Shown: positions 1-8,623, numbered from the stretch's first letter. The stretch is DNA of 40,564 nucleotides from Bacillota bacterium (GCA_012839115.1 DUNX01000036.1:1-40564); one strand, 5' to 3'. Numbers and translations are program-made. The notes: generated by a model not told the origin, from the letters alone.

Positions 1-76
1 ACCCAAAAGTATGATTACAGTTTTTTTTTTATTTTCTATAATAGTCCCAAGTTTAATCTTGGGAGGGAGATTGTTC

Positions 77-1030
77 TTGAAGAGGATAAGAGGATTATTT
101 TTTGGGATTATTGTTATCGTTTGTTCTGTTTTGGCCTGCGGGCTACTGCCGTTATCCGCCGCCCAAGAAAACCAGGAGGCAGGTTCTTGGGAATTGATTA
201 TGCAGCTGGCTGTTTCGCAACCGGTGAGGATGGCGGCCTTTTTCGATGAAAATTTCGGTGTAACAGGAGGGTTTAGCGGAAAAGGCAAAACCAACGTTAC
301 GACGGACGGCGGAAAAACGTGGACATTGTCGGAGAGCAGCGGCGGTTGCCTTTATGGGGTTGAAGTAATCGATACCAGCCGGATCTGGGTCTGTGGACGA
401 ATGACAGGTCAGAGTTTTACTACACCCGGCGGGCTCCGCTTGAGTAAAGACGGCGGCCGGAGTTTCGAACCGTCGACAAGCTATACAACCATTCCCGGAG
501 AGTGCCCCATGGGTTTTATTAATGAGAATACAGGATGGGTCTATCAAAACAGGGCACTCAGCGCAACCGCGGACGGAGGCAAAAGCTGGCATAAACTTCT
601 GCTGCCCGAAGGCGTGGCAAAGGTCAAAGCGGTTTCCCCGTTATCCGCAAGTGAAGGTTATATCCTGGATGAAACCGGGATGGTATTTTTCACCGGGAAT
701 CAGGGGGAAACCTGGGAGTCCTTGGCGCTTTCGAGAGAAGATTTTCCGGGGATGAAGGCCGCCGTTATGGAAGCAACCACCGCCGGGCTACGCTTTTTTG
801 ATCGGGAAAACGGTTTGGCCGTTATGGCTTTGACCGGAAGCGGAACGCCGCAGCTTGTCGCTTTTCGCACGGGCGACGGCGGGAAGAATTGGCAGGTGGA
901 GATTATTGATCAAGGAATCGGGAGCGTTTTCCTTTCGCATGACGGACGTTTTGTAACATGCTACCGGCCGGGTGCATCAGGGATCAAGGTTTATCGTTAC
1001 CGCGGGGACGCGCGCGAAGAAGGGAATTAA
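77..1030 (+). CDS. BNR/Asp-box repeat protein, probable lipoprotein
   Basis: Function unknown; family resemblance is to Ycf48/BNR-type beta-propellers exposed outside the cytoplasmic membrane. Asp-box motifs recur along the chain: DGGKTW (about residues 77-82), DGGRSF, DGGKSW, QGETW and DGGKNW, so a propeller of five or more blades is likely. I place the start at TTG 77, which follows a GGGAGGG Shine-Dalgarno (61-67) by 9 nt and gives a basic N-terminus, a hydrophobic stretch and a VLAC lipobox (Cys21). ATG 11 is in frame but has no visible ribosome binding site in the 10 bases before it and would add a second hydrophobic segment. It ends 6 bases before yedE, so the two are probably co-transcribed; the link to selenium is not evident. 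Confidence 0.75.
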   Translation: MKRIRGLFFGIIVIVCSVLACGLLPLSAAQENQEAGSWELIMQLAVSQPVRMAAFFDENFGVTGGFSGKGKTNVTTDGGKTWTLSESSGGCLYGVEVIDTSRIWVCGRMTGQSFTTPGGLRLSKDGGRSFEPSTSYTTIPGECPMGFINENTGWVYQNRALSATADGGKSWHKLLLPEGVAKVKAVSPLSASEGYILDETGMVFFTGNQGETWESLALSREDFPGMKAAVMEATTAGLRFFDRENGLAVMALTGSGTPQLVAFRTGDGGKNWQVEIIDQGIGSVFLSHDGRFVTCYRPGASGIKVYRYRGDAREEGN

Positions 1031-1036
1031 CAGCCG

Positions 1037-2173
1037 GTGCGTGGTTTGCTTACTCGTTTATTTGCTTCACGGGCGGGGCTCATTCTCACCGGCGGGACCA
1101 TTGGGTTACTGGCGGTTCTCTTGGAGAAACTCGGCAACCCGCCGGGTACCGGTTTGTGTATCTCCTGTTTTGAGCGGGATATCGCCGGGGCTCTGGGTCT
1201 CCATCAGACCGAAGGCGGCCAGTATATTCGGCCGGAGATTATCGGTTTGGTCCTGGGGTCCAGTTTATCCGCGCTGCTCTTCGGGGAGTTCAAAGCCAGG
1301 GGCGGTTCTTCGCCGTTAATCCGTTTTTTTCTGGGGGCCTTTGCCATGATCGGCGCGCTCACCTTTATGGGTTGCCCGATAGGGATAATCTTGCGCCTGG
1401 CCGGGGGCAATCTCAATGCTCTCTTGGCTTTATTCGGCCTGGTGGTGGGGATTGCGATTGGGGTGGGCTTTATCAGATCCGGATTTGATCTGGGCGGAAA
1501 GCAAACGTTGCCCCCGATTAACGCCTGGCTGATGCCCCTCTTCATGCTTGCGCTCCTTTTCGTCTTTCTTGCTGATTTGCGGGTGAATGACGCCGCCGCT
1601 CCTTTCCGGAGTTGGGTTGAACCCTCCTCTTTAAGCGCTCCGCTTGATGTGGCGCTCTTTGCCGGGCTCCTCACCGGTTTTCTTGCCCAACGCACCAGGT
1701 TTTGTGTGATTGGCGCGGTGCGGGATCTCATGTTGATTAAGTATGCGGATTTTTTGTGGGGGATTGCGGCGATGGCTGTTACCGCCGGAGCGGGGTATTA
1801 TTTATCCGGCCAGTTCGCGCGCGTGCGCGCGACACTGAAAGTCTTCACCGTGGGTGTAGAAGCCGCGGCCGGTCTTCACCAGTATGCATGGGGCCTGTTG
1901 GCGTCAGTCCTTACGGGATTGGCTTTTACCCTGGGGGGTGGGTGCGCCGGGAGACAACTCTTTCTTTCCGGGGAGGGCGACACTGACGCAACGGTTTTTA
2001 TCCTTGGGATGTTCAGCGGCGCTGCTTTTGTCCATAATTTTTCCCTGATTGACCGGCCGGCCTGCGGCACGGTTGGCGGAATTCAAACCCTGGGCGGAGC
2101 GGTGGTTCTTTTCGGTTTGGCGTTCTGTATAGTTACCGGTTTTGCCATGCGGCGCCGGTGGGAGGTGAATTAA
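1037..2173 (+). CDS. yedE: YedE-family putative selenium transporter
   Basis: Polytopic inner-membrane protein (378 aa) of the YeeE/YedE family, of the subtype found beside selenium genes. Recognisable are the N-terminal CxxCFxRDIAGALGLH-like stretch, the YIRPEIIG segment, a FMGCPIGI cysteine motif, RTRFCVIGAVRD in the second half, and GGGCAGRQ. About ten hydrophobic helices alternate with short loops, with an internal duplication typical of the family. Known for the family: transport of a reduced sulfur or selenium species; selenium is inferred from the neighbours (NifS-like enzyme, DUF3343). It starts with GTG. At 1816-1831 the coding sequence contains a 16-nt perfectly alternating CG/TG run. 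Its TAA abuts the next gene's CTG start with no gap. Confidence 0.88.
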   Translation: MRGLLTRLFASRAGLILTGGTIGLLAVLLEKLGNPPGTGLCISCFERDIAGALGLHQTEGGQYIRPEIIGLVLGSSLSALLFGEFKARGGSSPLIRFFLGAFAMIGALTFMGCPIGIILRLAGGNLNALLALFGLVVGIAIGVGFIRSGFDLGGKQTLPPINAWLMPLFMLALLFVFLADLRVNDAAAPFRSWVEPSSLSAPLDVALFAGLLTGFLAQRTRFCVIGAVRDLMLIKYADFLWGIAAMAVTAGAGYYLSGQFARVRATLKVFTVGVEAAAGLHQYAWGLLASVLTGLAFTLGGGCAGRQLFLSGEGDTDATVFILGMFSGAAFVHNFSLIDRPACGTVGGIQTLGGAVVLFGLAFCIVTGFAMRRRWEVN

Positions 2174-3325
2174 CTGATCTACCTTGATAATGCGGCAACC
2201 TCCTGGCCTAAACCTCCAGGCGTGCTTCAGGCGATGGCGGATTTTTCAGAACGGGTGGGGGCTAATCCCGGCCGCGCCGGACACCGGCTGGCCGTGGAGG
2301 CCGGGCGGATCGTTTATAATACCCGTGAAGCCCTGGCAGAATTCTTTAACGCCCCCGATCCGCTGCGAATTGTCTTTGCCGCCAATATAACGGAAGCGAT
2401 CAACATATGCCTGCACGGGCTTTTGGAACCCGGCGATCATGTCATTACCAGCAGTATGGAGCATAATTCCGTAATCCGCCCTTTGCGGTATTTGGAGAAA
2501 GCCGGAGTGGCGGTATCGGTAGCCCAATGCACCCCTGAAGGTGAACTAGATCCGGAAGAAGTGGACAAACTGGTTAAACCCTATACGAAAATGGTAGTAA
2601 TAAATCACGCCTCGAATGTGGTGGGCACACTCCTGCCCGTGCGCGAAATCGGGAGGATTTGCCGGCGGTACGGCCTTTTATTCCTGGTGGATTCCGCCCA
2701 GACCGCCGGGGCTTATCCTCTTGACATGAAAAAGGATTTTATTGATCTATTATGCTTTACCGGTCACAAGTCGCTCTATGGTCCGATGGGCACCGGAGGA
2801 GTAGCCATCGGCAACCGGGTGGCTACGGACGCATTGCGCCCGCTAAAGCAGGGTGGAACCGGCAGCCATTCGGAAAAGGAGGAACAACCGGATTTCTGGC
2901 CGGACGCCTTGGAATCAGGTACTCTTAATGTGGTCGGTTTAAGCGGATTAGCGGCCGGCCTGTCCTGGCTGCGGGAGCAGGGCGTGGCAAAAATCCGCAG
3001 GCAAGAACAGAAATTGGTTCGCAAACTGCTGGCCGGTTTGGAAGAATTGAAAGGGGTTACGGTCTACGGGACAAAGAACGCAACCAAACAAACGGGGGTG
3101 GTTTCATTTACCCTCCGGGATATTTCACCCTCCGAAGCCGGTTTACGATTGGATGAAGAGTCCGGTCTCTTGTGCCGGGTCGGCCTTCACTGCGCGCCGC
3201 TCGCCCACCGGACCATCGGGACCTTTCCCCAGGGAACAATCCGCTTTGGTCTGGGCGCCTTCAACACTAGCGAAGAGATTGAAGAAGCCGTGCGTGCCGT
3301 TTACCAGTTGACAAAGAGGTCGTAA
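2174..3325 (+). CDS. Class V aminotransferase: cysteine desulfurase / selenocysteine lyase-like
   Basis: PLP enzyme (383 aa) that removes S or Se from (seleno)cysteine as an enzyme-bound per(s/sel)enide. Starting at CTG 2174 the protein begins with the conserved YLDNAATSWPKP signature, preceded by GGAGGTG at 2161-2167 with 6-nt spacing. The next possible start, GTG 2222, would delete that motif. Other landmarks: the THKS-type PLP lysine in GHKSLYGPMGTGG (about Lys199), VDSAQTAG (cofactor Asp about 173), and the catalytic Cys in GLHCAPLAHR (about Cys340). It follows yedE without a gap and precedes the DUF3343 gene by 1 base, an arrangement known from selenium-metabolism loci. General sulfur trafficking remains possible. 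Confidence 0.9.
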   Translation: MIYLDNAATSWPKPPGVLQAMADFSERVGANPGRAGHRLAVEAGRIVYNTREALAEFFNAPDPLRIVFAANITEAINICLHGLLEPGDHVITSSMEHNSVIRPLRYLEKAGVAVSVAQCTPEGELDPEEVDKLVKPYTKMVVINHASNVVGTLLPVREIGRICRRYGLLFLVDSAQTAGAYPLDMKKDFIDLLCFTGHKSLYGPMGTGGVAIGNRVATDALRPLKQGGTGSHSEKEEQPDFWPDALESGTLNVVGLSGLAAGLSWLREQGVAKIRRQEQKLVRKLLAGLEELKGVTVYGTKNATKQTGVVSFTLRDISPSEAGLRLDEESGLLCRVGLHCAPLAHRTIGTFPQGTIRFGLGAFNTSEEIEEAVRAVYQLTKRS

Positions 3326-3326
3326 A

Positions 3327-3557
3327 ATGGCAGGGCAAGGCTTCTCCGTGTTTTTGTTTCAATCTTCCAGTTATGCCCTGCGCGCTGAAAAGCTACTGGC
3401 GCAGGAGAAAATTCGGAGTAAATTAATACCGGTGCCCCGTTCCTTAAGTTCCGACTGCGGGGTTTGCCTCCGGACCGGCCGCGCCGACAAGAAAAAGGCC
3501 ATTATGGTAATGGAGAAAAACAGCCTCCGTTTTGAGCAAGTGCATGATCTGAAATGA
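3327..3557 (+). CDS. DUF3343 putative Se/S carrier protein
   Basis: Small protein (76 aa) matching the DUF3343 family, proposed to carry Se or S from a NifS-like enzyme. The chain reads FxxSSYALRAEKLL at the N-terminus, then IPVPRSLSSDCGVCLR with the CxxC pair that defines the family, and ends shortly after. The ATG lies 1 base past the preceding stop, with AGAGGT upstream as ribosome binding site, so translation is probably coupled to the desulfurase gene. A YedF/SirA-like partner often found in such loci is not seen in this window; it may lie upstream of base 1. Confidence 0.85.
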   Translation: MAGQGFSVFLFQSSSYALRAEKLLAQEKIRSKLIPVPRSLSSDCGVCLRTGRADKKKAIMVMEKNSLRFEQVHDLK

Positions 3558-3728
3558 GTTGTAATTTATAAGTGCAAGCGCACACGATTGATTATTTGCC
3601 ACCGGGTGGGACAAAATCGATACGCCAAGGGCCGGAAAATGTAATATTATGGTATTAGGCGCGGAAGCGCGAAGATAAAATGTCTATGGGAAAAGTGCGC
3701 GGAATAAAAAGCAAAAAGAGGTGACGGC
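3558..3728. other. Intergenic region after selenium cluster
   Basis: 171 bases with no gene. It holds two short inverted repeats (CCACC-G-GGTGG near 3599-3611, and GCGCGGAAGCGCG near 3660) and a purine/pyrimidine-alternating word (GTGCAAGCGCACACG near 3573). No convincing terminator T-tract or -35/-10 pair was found. Confidence 0.4.
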
Positions 3729-4157
3729 ATGGGGGAAAATAAAACCGTGCAGGTACGTACGATTTTTCTTGTGGGATTGCCGGTAATATTAATTTTTATT
3801 CTATTATTAGGGGGTAAAATGAAAAAGAATAATACCGCCGATTTTTTTGAAGGAATTGAAATCCAATATGAAACCAAAGAGCAAAAGGCAGTAATAATAG
3901 AAGCTATAGAAGACATGCTTACTTTGGATGCGGAGGATCTGAGAAAGAAAGAATACCTCGATTATTTCCGGAAAGGCGAAAAAATAGGCATTGAACAGGT
4001 AATATACAGCTATTTTGTGCCGGATGACGTAAAAAAGACGCTCGGCGGCGATTTTTATCAGGAGTTAAACACGAAAGAAGTTAAAGAACTGCTTACCAAG
4101 CTACTGCAAAAATTGCGCCCGGAAAGCGAAGAGGATATTGAACTTAGCAGTAGTTAG
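3729..4157 (+). CDS. Hypothetical single-pass membrane protein
   Basis: I do not recognise this 142-aa protein. It has one hydrophobic segment at about residues 12-30, followed by a charged, mostly helical, Lys/Glu-rich soluble part and a short acidic/serine tail (EEDIELSSS). GAGGTGA lies 5 nt before the ATG. Codon and base use are noticeably A/T-richer than the neighbouring selenium genes. It stands alone between two low-complexity intergenic stretches, so no operon context helps. It may be a lineage-specific or recently acquired gene. Confidence 0.6.
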   Translation: MGENKTVQVRTIFLVGLPVILIFILLLGGKMKKNNTADFFEGIEIQYETKEQKAVIIEAIEDMLTLDAEDLRKKEYLDYFRKGEKIGIEQVIYSYFVPDDVKKTLGGDFYQELNTKEVKELLTKLLQKLRPESEEDIELSSS

Positions 4158-4316
4158 CCGTTGGAAATGACATGCGACGCATGTATGATTGCGACGCTTA
4201 CGCGGGAAAAGAAGACGTAAATTTACCGTTTGCGCAGACATCTCACAATGACATGAGTACGGATGATGAGATGTATACGCATGATGCATGCGTTAGGGTT
4301 TGCCCGTAATTATCTA
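4158..4316. repeat. Intergenic ATGCG/CGCAT-rich palindromic low-complexity tract
   Basis: 159 bases between convergent genes, built largely of ATGCG, CGCAT, GACG and TACGC words. It contains a perfect 15-bp palindrome ACATGCGACGCATGT (near 4171-4185) and a second inverted repeat ACGCAT...ATGCGT (near 4276-4292). There is no T-run typical of a terminator. The composition resembles the purine/pyrimidine-alternating insertions seen inside several genes downstream. Confidence 0.5.
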
Positions 4317-5075
4317 TTACAAAGCCCCCAACTCATTTTTCCCCATCACAAACTGCGCCCAATCCGTGCTCTTGATCCCCCAATCGGTAAAGCTGTCGAT
4401 AGCTTTGACCAAAGCCGCTGCTGCTGCCGGGGATCTCTCCTCCAGTAGCCGGTAAATCATAGGCATAAGGTTGTCCGGCTTATACGCGGCGCCTTCCAGC
4501 ACCCGGAGGAACCATTTGTGATAGGGAAAAAGCAGTTCGTTATAGGCTAAAATCGCCCGCCCGCCGCAAAGCACCATATTGGCGATGGCGGTCGTAATCA
4601 AATAGGGGTTCTTCTTCTTTAGCCCGTCCTCATAGAACCAGTACCACTCTCGGAATTTAGCATAAAACCAGCTCATCCTGGCCTTTTTATATTCCACCGG
4701 GTACCTTGTGGCCTCTTTAATTAACTCTTCCAGCCCCGGTATTCGGGAAAAGGCGAGGTAAGCATCTTTGAAGGCAAATTTCTCAGGTTCACTGCCGTTT
4801 TTGGCTACTTCTTTGATATAGTCGACACTTACATACTTGCCGTCGATGTACCCGTCCTCATAGTTGCAGCTCTCCCCCTCATAATAGACCAGCTTTTTCT
4901 CGTCATACCTTCTTTCGTATTCTTCCTGGGAAACAACGATCATTATATCCACATCCGCATCGGCAGCGGCAAACCCGTGGGCGATTGAACCGGCGATGAG
5001 CAAAGCCAGGACATCCTCGTTTTTCTTCATCTTCACGGTAATGTTCTCAATTGCTTCTTGATGGTGTTTGTACAA
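4317..5075 (-). CDS. Nucleotidyltransferase-domain protein (Pol-beta fold)
   Basis: Protein of 252 aa with an N-terminal Pol-beta-type nucleotidyltransferase signature: GSIAHGFAAADADVDIMIV at about residues 28-46, where GS and the DxD pair bind NTP and metal. The C-terminal part is helical and resembles the four-helix domain of kanamycin/lincosamide-type nucleotidyltransferases. The substrate is unknown; small-molecule adenylylation is family precedent only. The start is TTG 5075, with GGAGGGAA 7 nt upstream. It is monocistronic and divergent from the GH43 operon. Confidence 0.75.
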   Translation of the reverse strand: MYKHHQEAIENITVKMKKNEDVLALLIAGSIAHGFAAADADVDIMIVVSQEEYERRYDEKKLVYYEGESCNYEDGYIDGKYVSVDYIKEVAKNGSEPEKFAFKDAYLAFSRIPGLEELIKEATRYPVEYKKARMSWFYAKFREWYWFYEDGLKKKNPYLITTAIANMVLCGGRAILAYNELLFPYHKWFLRVLEGAAYKPDNLMPMIYRLLEERSPAAAAALVKAIDSFTDWGIKSTDWAQFVMGKNELGAL

Positions 5076-5232
5076 TTCATTTCCCTCCGTTGCGCTGGTG
5101 ATTTTTTCCCCATTTATCTCCGGTTATTTATTCTGGCTAAATAATAACTGCTGAATAATTTATCGTCAGATACTGGGCAAAAAAACATCTTTTTTTCGCA
5201 TACAGCACCGGGGTATTCCCTGATTCTCCCCA

Positions 5233-5261
5233 TTGTTACAGATGGATTTCTTCTCTATAAA
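5233..5261 (+). promoter_or_regulatory. Promoter candidate for the GH43-uxaB operon
   Basis: TTGTTA (5233-5238), 17-bp spacer, TATAAA (5256-5261). It lies about 115 bases ahead of the GH43 start. An inverted repeat GGCGG...CCGCC (5268-5286) falls at the predicted transcript start and could be an operator. The rest of the 5076-5378 gap shows nothing else convincing. Confidence 0.5.
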
Positions 5262-5378
5262 ATCAGGGGCGGCGTAGAATACCGCCATATCTGTATATAA
5301 ACAAAGATGACCGGCCTAGATTAGTTACTTGTCACCGACCAAGCAGGGGAAAAAAGCGGGGCGCCGAAGATCTAGAGT

Positions 5379-6287
5379 ATGGTTAAAAAGTGGAAAAATG
5401 CGGAGATCCAAATCCGTGATCCTTTTGTTTTCCCGGACCAAAAGAGCGGGAAATATTATATGTTCGGCAGCACCGACCCGGATATCTGGGGGCGGGGGAC
5501 CGGGTTTGATCTATACATAGGAGAGGATCTGGAGAATTGGGCGGGACCTTTTCCGGCATTTCGCCCGGGTAAAGACTTTTATGCCGAAGAGAACTTCTGG
5601 GCGCCGGAGGTCCATGAATACCAAGGCCGTTATTATATGTTCGCCACTTTTCTCCGGAAAGACAACAAACGGCGGGGAACCGCCGTACTGGTCGCGGATG
5701 ACCCGGCGGGTCCGTACAAACCCCACAGTAACGGGCCGGTAACCCCGGAGGACTGGTTTTCCCTGGACGGCACCGTTTATCTGGATGACGCCGGCAGACC
5801 CTGGCTGGTCTTTTGCCATGAATGGGTACAGGTTGGCGACGGCCGGATCTGTGCCGTAAGGTTAAGTGAAGATCTGAAAGAGAGCCGGGGGGAACCGGTG
5901 GTTCTCTTTTCCGCCTCGGAAGCCCCGTGGCCCACCCCATTTAAACACCACAGCAGGAAAGCCCCGGATAACTACGTGACCGACGGCCCCTTTCTGTACC
6001 GGACCGCCGGTAACAAACTGCTGATGCTCTGGAGCAGCTTTATCCATAACGTCTATGCCCAGGGTGTTGCTTTCTCCGTCACCGGGGTGATAACCGGTCC
6101 GTGGCGCCATGAGGGGGAACCCCTCTACCGGAACGACGGCGGACATGGGATGCTCTTTCGAACGTTCACGAACAAGCTGATGCTGGCGTTGCATTCGCCC
6201 AATGTTACCCCGTTGGAACGGCCTATTTTTATTGAACTCGAAGAGAAGAACGGCCGGCTGCAATTGGCCGGCCGGAACCGGAGATAA
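5379..6287 (+). CDS. Glycoside hydrolase family 43 (arabinosidase/xylosidase-type)
   Basis: Five-bladed propeller hydrolase (302 aa) without signal peptide, so probably cytoplasmic and acting on imported oligosaccharides. GH43 landmarks: RDPFVF with the catalytic base Asp14; FWAPEVHEYQGRYYMF; SLDGTVYLDD with the pKa-modulating Asp130; and VTDGPFLYR, where the usual EGP general-acid Glu is replaced by Asp202. The chain contains the whole catalytic domain and no binding module. It is the first gene of a co-directional run (GH, Gfo/Idh, uxaA, uxaB). Arabinofuranosidase or xylosidase activity is family precedent; the exact substrate cannot be read from sequence. Confidence 0.85.
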   Translation: MVKKWKNAEIQIRDPFVFPDQKSGKYYMFGSTDPDIWGRGTGFDLYIGEDLENWAGPFPAFRPGKDFYAEENFWAPEVHEYQGRYYMFATFLRKDNKRRGTAVLVADDPAGPYKPHSNGPVTPEDWFSLDGTVYLDDAGRPWLVFCHEWVQVGDGRICAVRLSEDLKESRGEPVVLFSASEAPWPTPFKHHSRKAPDNYVTDGPFLYRTAGNKLLMLWSSFIHNVYAQGVAFSVTGVITGPWRHEGEPLYRNDGGHGMLFRTFTNKLMLALHSPNVTPLERPIFIELEEKNGRLQLAGRNRR

Positions 6288-6370
6288 ACATATAAATTAA
6301 ATGCGAATATGGATGGGTGCAACCGGCGGGTTGGCAAATGGGAAAAATGCAGGGAAGGAGGGGGTTGTCA

Positions 6371-8608
6371 ATGATTGACCGGAGAGCCTTGGTGCGACGG
6401 CACAATCCGGTAATCACAAGAATCGAGCCGCTGTCTCCCCTCTCCATCGGCAACCATGAGTTTGCCTTTACCGCTGATTTTACCGGGTTGCAAACCTTCC
6501 CCGGAAGCTATGAGGTCCCCCTCGGAACCCAGTCCACTTGGGGGTGGCATTCAACCGTTGCTCCCGGGTACTATACCTACAAAGATTTGGAGTTACAGGC
6601 CTTTGCCACCTATGGCCGGGAGGTTTATTACCCCGTCGCTCCGGGGGCGAGGAAAGAAGCCTACCATTGGCTACGGCAGAACCCCCACCGCCTTCACCTG
6701 GGCCGGCTTTCCTTTTTGCTCTACAAAGAAAACGGGACTTTGGCCCGGGTAACGGAGGTGGCAGGGATCAGGCAGGAACTGGACCTCTGGGAGGGTTGCC
6801 TGCACAGTCTTTTCACGGTCGCCGGCCGGCCGGTGCAGGTGACTACTGTTGTCCACCCGGAGAATGATGAGATTGCGGTCCGGGTCATTTCCGATCTCAT
6901 AAAGGAAGGGCGCCTACAGGTGCTCTTGAAATTTCCCGCCCCCGACATGCTCTCGGATAAATGGGAGGAAGCCATCGACCTTGATTGGGAACACCGCGAA
7001 CGGCACCGCACGGAGATAATTGCCCGCAACGCCAACAGCCTCCGGTTGTTAAGGAGTATGGACCAGGACCGGTACGAAGTGGCCTGGTCCTGGCGGAACG
7101 GGGAGTTCCGCGGGGTTCCGGAGCGGTGGGCGGGGATGCGCCCCGGGCACTGTCATGAGTTTCTCCTGGCGCCCCTGGATAGCGGGGAGTTCACTTTTAC
7201 TGTGGCTTTTGCGCCAACATCCGCCAAGACCGGTGATTTTGCTGAAGCCAGGGAATTGGCGAAAAGGCACTGGGAAAGGTTCTGGCTCACCGGCGGGGCG
7301 GTGGAATTCGCCGGGAGCAAGGACCCACGCGCCCGTGAACTGGAAAGAAGAGTGGTGCTTTCCCAGTATCTAACGGCTGTTCACTGCGGCGGGTCATTAC
7401 CGCCGCAGGAAACAGGGTTGATGTATAATAGCTGGTACGGCAAGTTTCATCTGGAGATGCACTGGTGGCACGCGGCCCATTTCCCCCTCTGGGGCCGGGT
7501 CCACCTTTTGGAGAAGAGCCTCTGGTGGTACCGGAGGATTTTACCCAAGGCCCGGGAGTTGGCGGCCGCCCAGGGTTACGCCGGAGCCCGCTGGCCAAAG
7601 ACGGTGGGGCCGGACGGGGAACAGAGCCCCTCGCCCATCTCGCCGCTGCTCATCTGGGAGCAGCCGCAACCGATTATCCTGGCGGAATTATGCTACCGGG
7701 CGCATCCGGACCGGGAGATACTGGAGAAGTATAAAGAGATTGTCTTCGAATCCGCTGCTTTTATGGTCTCCTATGCGGTCTATGACCGTCACAGGGACGA
7801 ATACCTGCTGGGGCCGCCGTTGATCCCGGCGCAGGAGAACCATAAACCGGAAGAAAGTTTAAACCCCACCTTTGAGCTGGAGTATTGGCAGACCGGGCTT
7901 GAAATAGCCCTGGCCTGGGTTGAGCGTTTGCGCGCCCTAGAGCCCAATGCACACCACGGCAAAGAAGGGTACGGTAGGCAAGGCGGCAGTTCTGGTACGG
8001 ATGATCGCGCCGCCTATGGCTGCGGCACACATAACTACGCCGCGCGTGCTTGCGCGTTCAAAAATCCGGAGAACTGGAAAGAAGTCGCGGCAAAAATCGC
8101 CAAACCGCCGCATAGGGCCGGGGTCTATCTCGCCCATGAGAATTGCCCGGAGACCTTCAGCAAATACAACCAGGATCACCCTTCCATGGTCGGGGCCATG
8201 GGAGTTTTGCCCGGGAGATTAATCGACCCGGCGATTATGAGGAACACCCTGAAGCGGGTCTGGTCCGGCTGGCAATGGGAAACGGCCTGGGGATGGGATT
8301 TCCCCATGTGCGCCATGACCGCCGCACGCCTGGGTGAAAAGGCGCTGGCCGTGGCTTTTCTCTTAATGGAGACACCGAAAAACACCTACCTCCCGAACGG
8401 CCATAATTACCAGTACCCGGGGTTAAGCGCCTATTTGCCCGGGAACGGTGGGCTATTAACGGCGGTGGCAATGATGGCCGCCGGGTGGCAGGGCCTACAG
8501 CGCCCGCCCGGCTGGCCAGCCCGCGCCGGCACGTACAGCGGGGGGCCGGGGTTTCCTGACGACGGTAGCTGGTCGGTGCAATGGGAAGGACTCTATCCAT
8601 TTTTGTAA
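6371..8608 (+). CDS. Putative (alpha/alpha)6-barrel glycosidase, cytoplasmic
   Basis: Protein of 745 aa; I recognise it as a six-hairpin glycosidase-like protein but not a numbered GH family. N-terminal beta-sandwich features include SIGNHEFAFTADFTGLQTFPG (about residues 35-55) and TQSTWGWHS. The barrel carries the aromatic, acid-containing MYNSWYGKFHLEMHWWHAAHF region (about 351-371; Glu362 a candidate catalytic acid) and YLAHENCPETF. There is no signal peptide. Start ATG 6371 has AAGGAGGGGG upstream; the longer in-frame start at 6317 lacks one. Residues 527-563 form a Gly/Ala-rich low-complexity insertion between helices ERLRALEPN and NPENWKEVAAKIAKPP. Sixteen bases separate it from the oxidoreductase gene. 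Confidence 0.75.
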   Translation: MIDRRALVRRHNPVITRIEPLSPLSIGNHEFAFTADFTGLQTFPGSYEVPLGTQSTWGWHSTVAPGYYTYKDLELQAFATYGREVYYPVAPGARKEAYHWLRQNPHRLHLGRLSFLLYKENGTLARVTEVAGIRQELDLWEGCLHSLFTVAGRPVQVTTVVHPENDEIAVRVISDLIKEGRLQVLLKFPAPDMLSDKWEEAIDLDWEHRERHRTEIIARNANSLRLLRSMDQDRYEVAWSWRNGEFRGVPERWAGMRPGHCHEFLLAPLDSGEFTFTVAFAPTSAKTGDFAEARELAKRHWERFWLTGGAVEFAGSKDPRARELERRVVLSQYLTAVHCGGSLPPQETGLMYNSWYGKFHLEMHWWHAAHFPLWGRVHLLEKSLWWYRRILPKARELAAAQGYAGARWPKTVGPDGEQSPSPISPLLIWEQPQPIILAELCYRAHPDREILEKYKEIVFESAAFMVSYAVYDRHRDEYLLGPPLIPAQENHKPEESLNPTFELEYWQTGLEIALAWVERLRALEPNAHHGKEGYGRQGGSSGTDDRAAYGCGTHNYAARACAFKNPENWKEVAAKIAKPPHRAGVYLAHENCPETFSKYNQDHPSMVGAMGVLPGRLIDPAIMRNTLKRVWSGWQWETAWGWDFPMCAMTAARLGEKALAVAFLLMETPKNTYLPNGHNYQYPGLSAYLPGNGGLLTAVAMMAAGWQGLQRPPGWPARAGTYSGGPGFPDDGSWSVQWEGLYPFL
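7949..8059 (+). repeat. In-frame low-complexity insertion in glycosidase
   Basis: About 111 bases (37 codons) rich in GGC, GCG, GCAC and CGCGCGTGC words, coding for a Gly/Ala/His/Tyr/Cys-mixed loop unlike the surrounding helical barrel. The flanks join smoothly as ...LEPN / NPENWKEV.... It is one of several such segments in this window. Confidence 0.5.
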
Positions 8609-8623
8609 GGGAGGAAATAGAGG

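Noticed and set aside
5268-5286. Firm operator for the GH43 operon
   Set aside because: The GGCGG/CCGCC inverted repeat is short and occurs once; it is mentioned only as a possibility.
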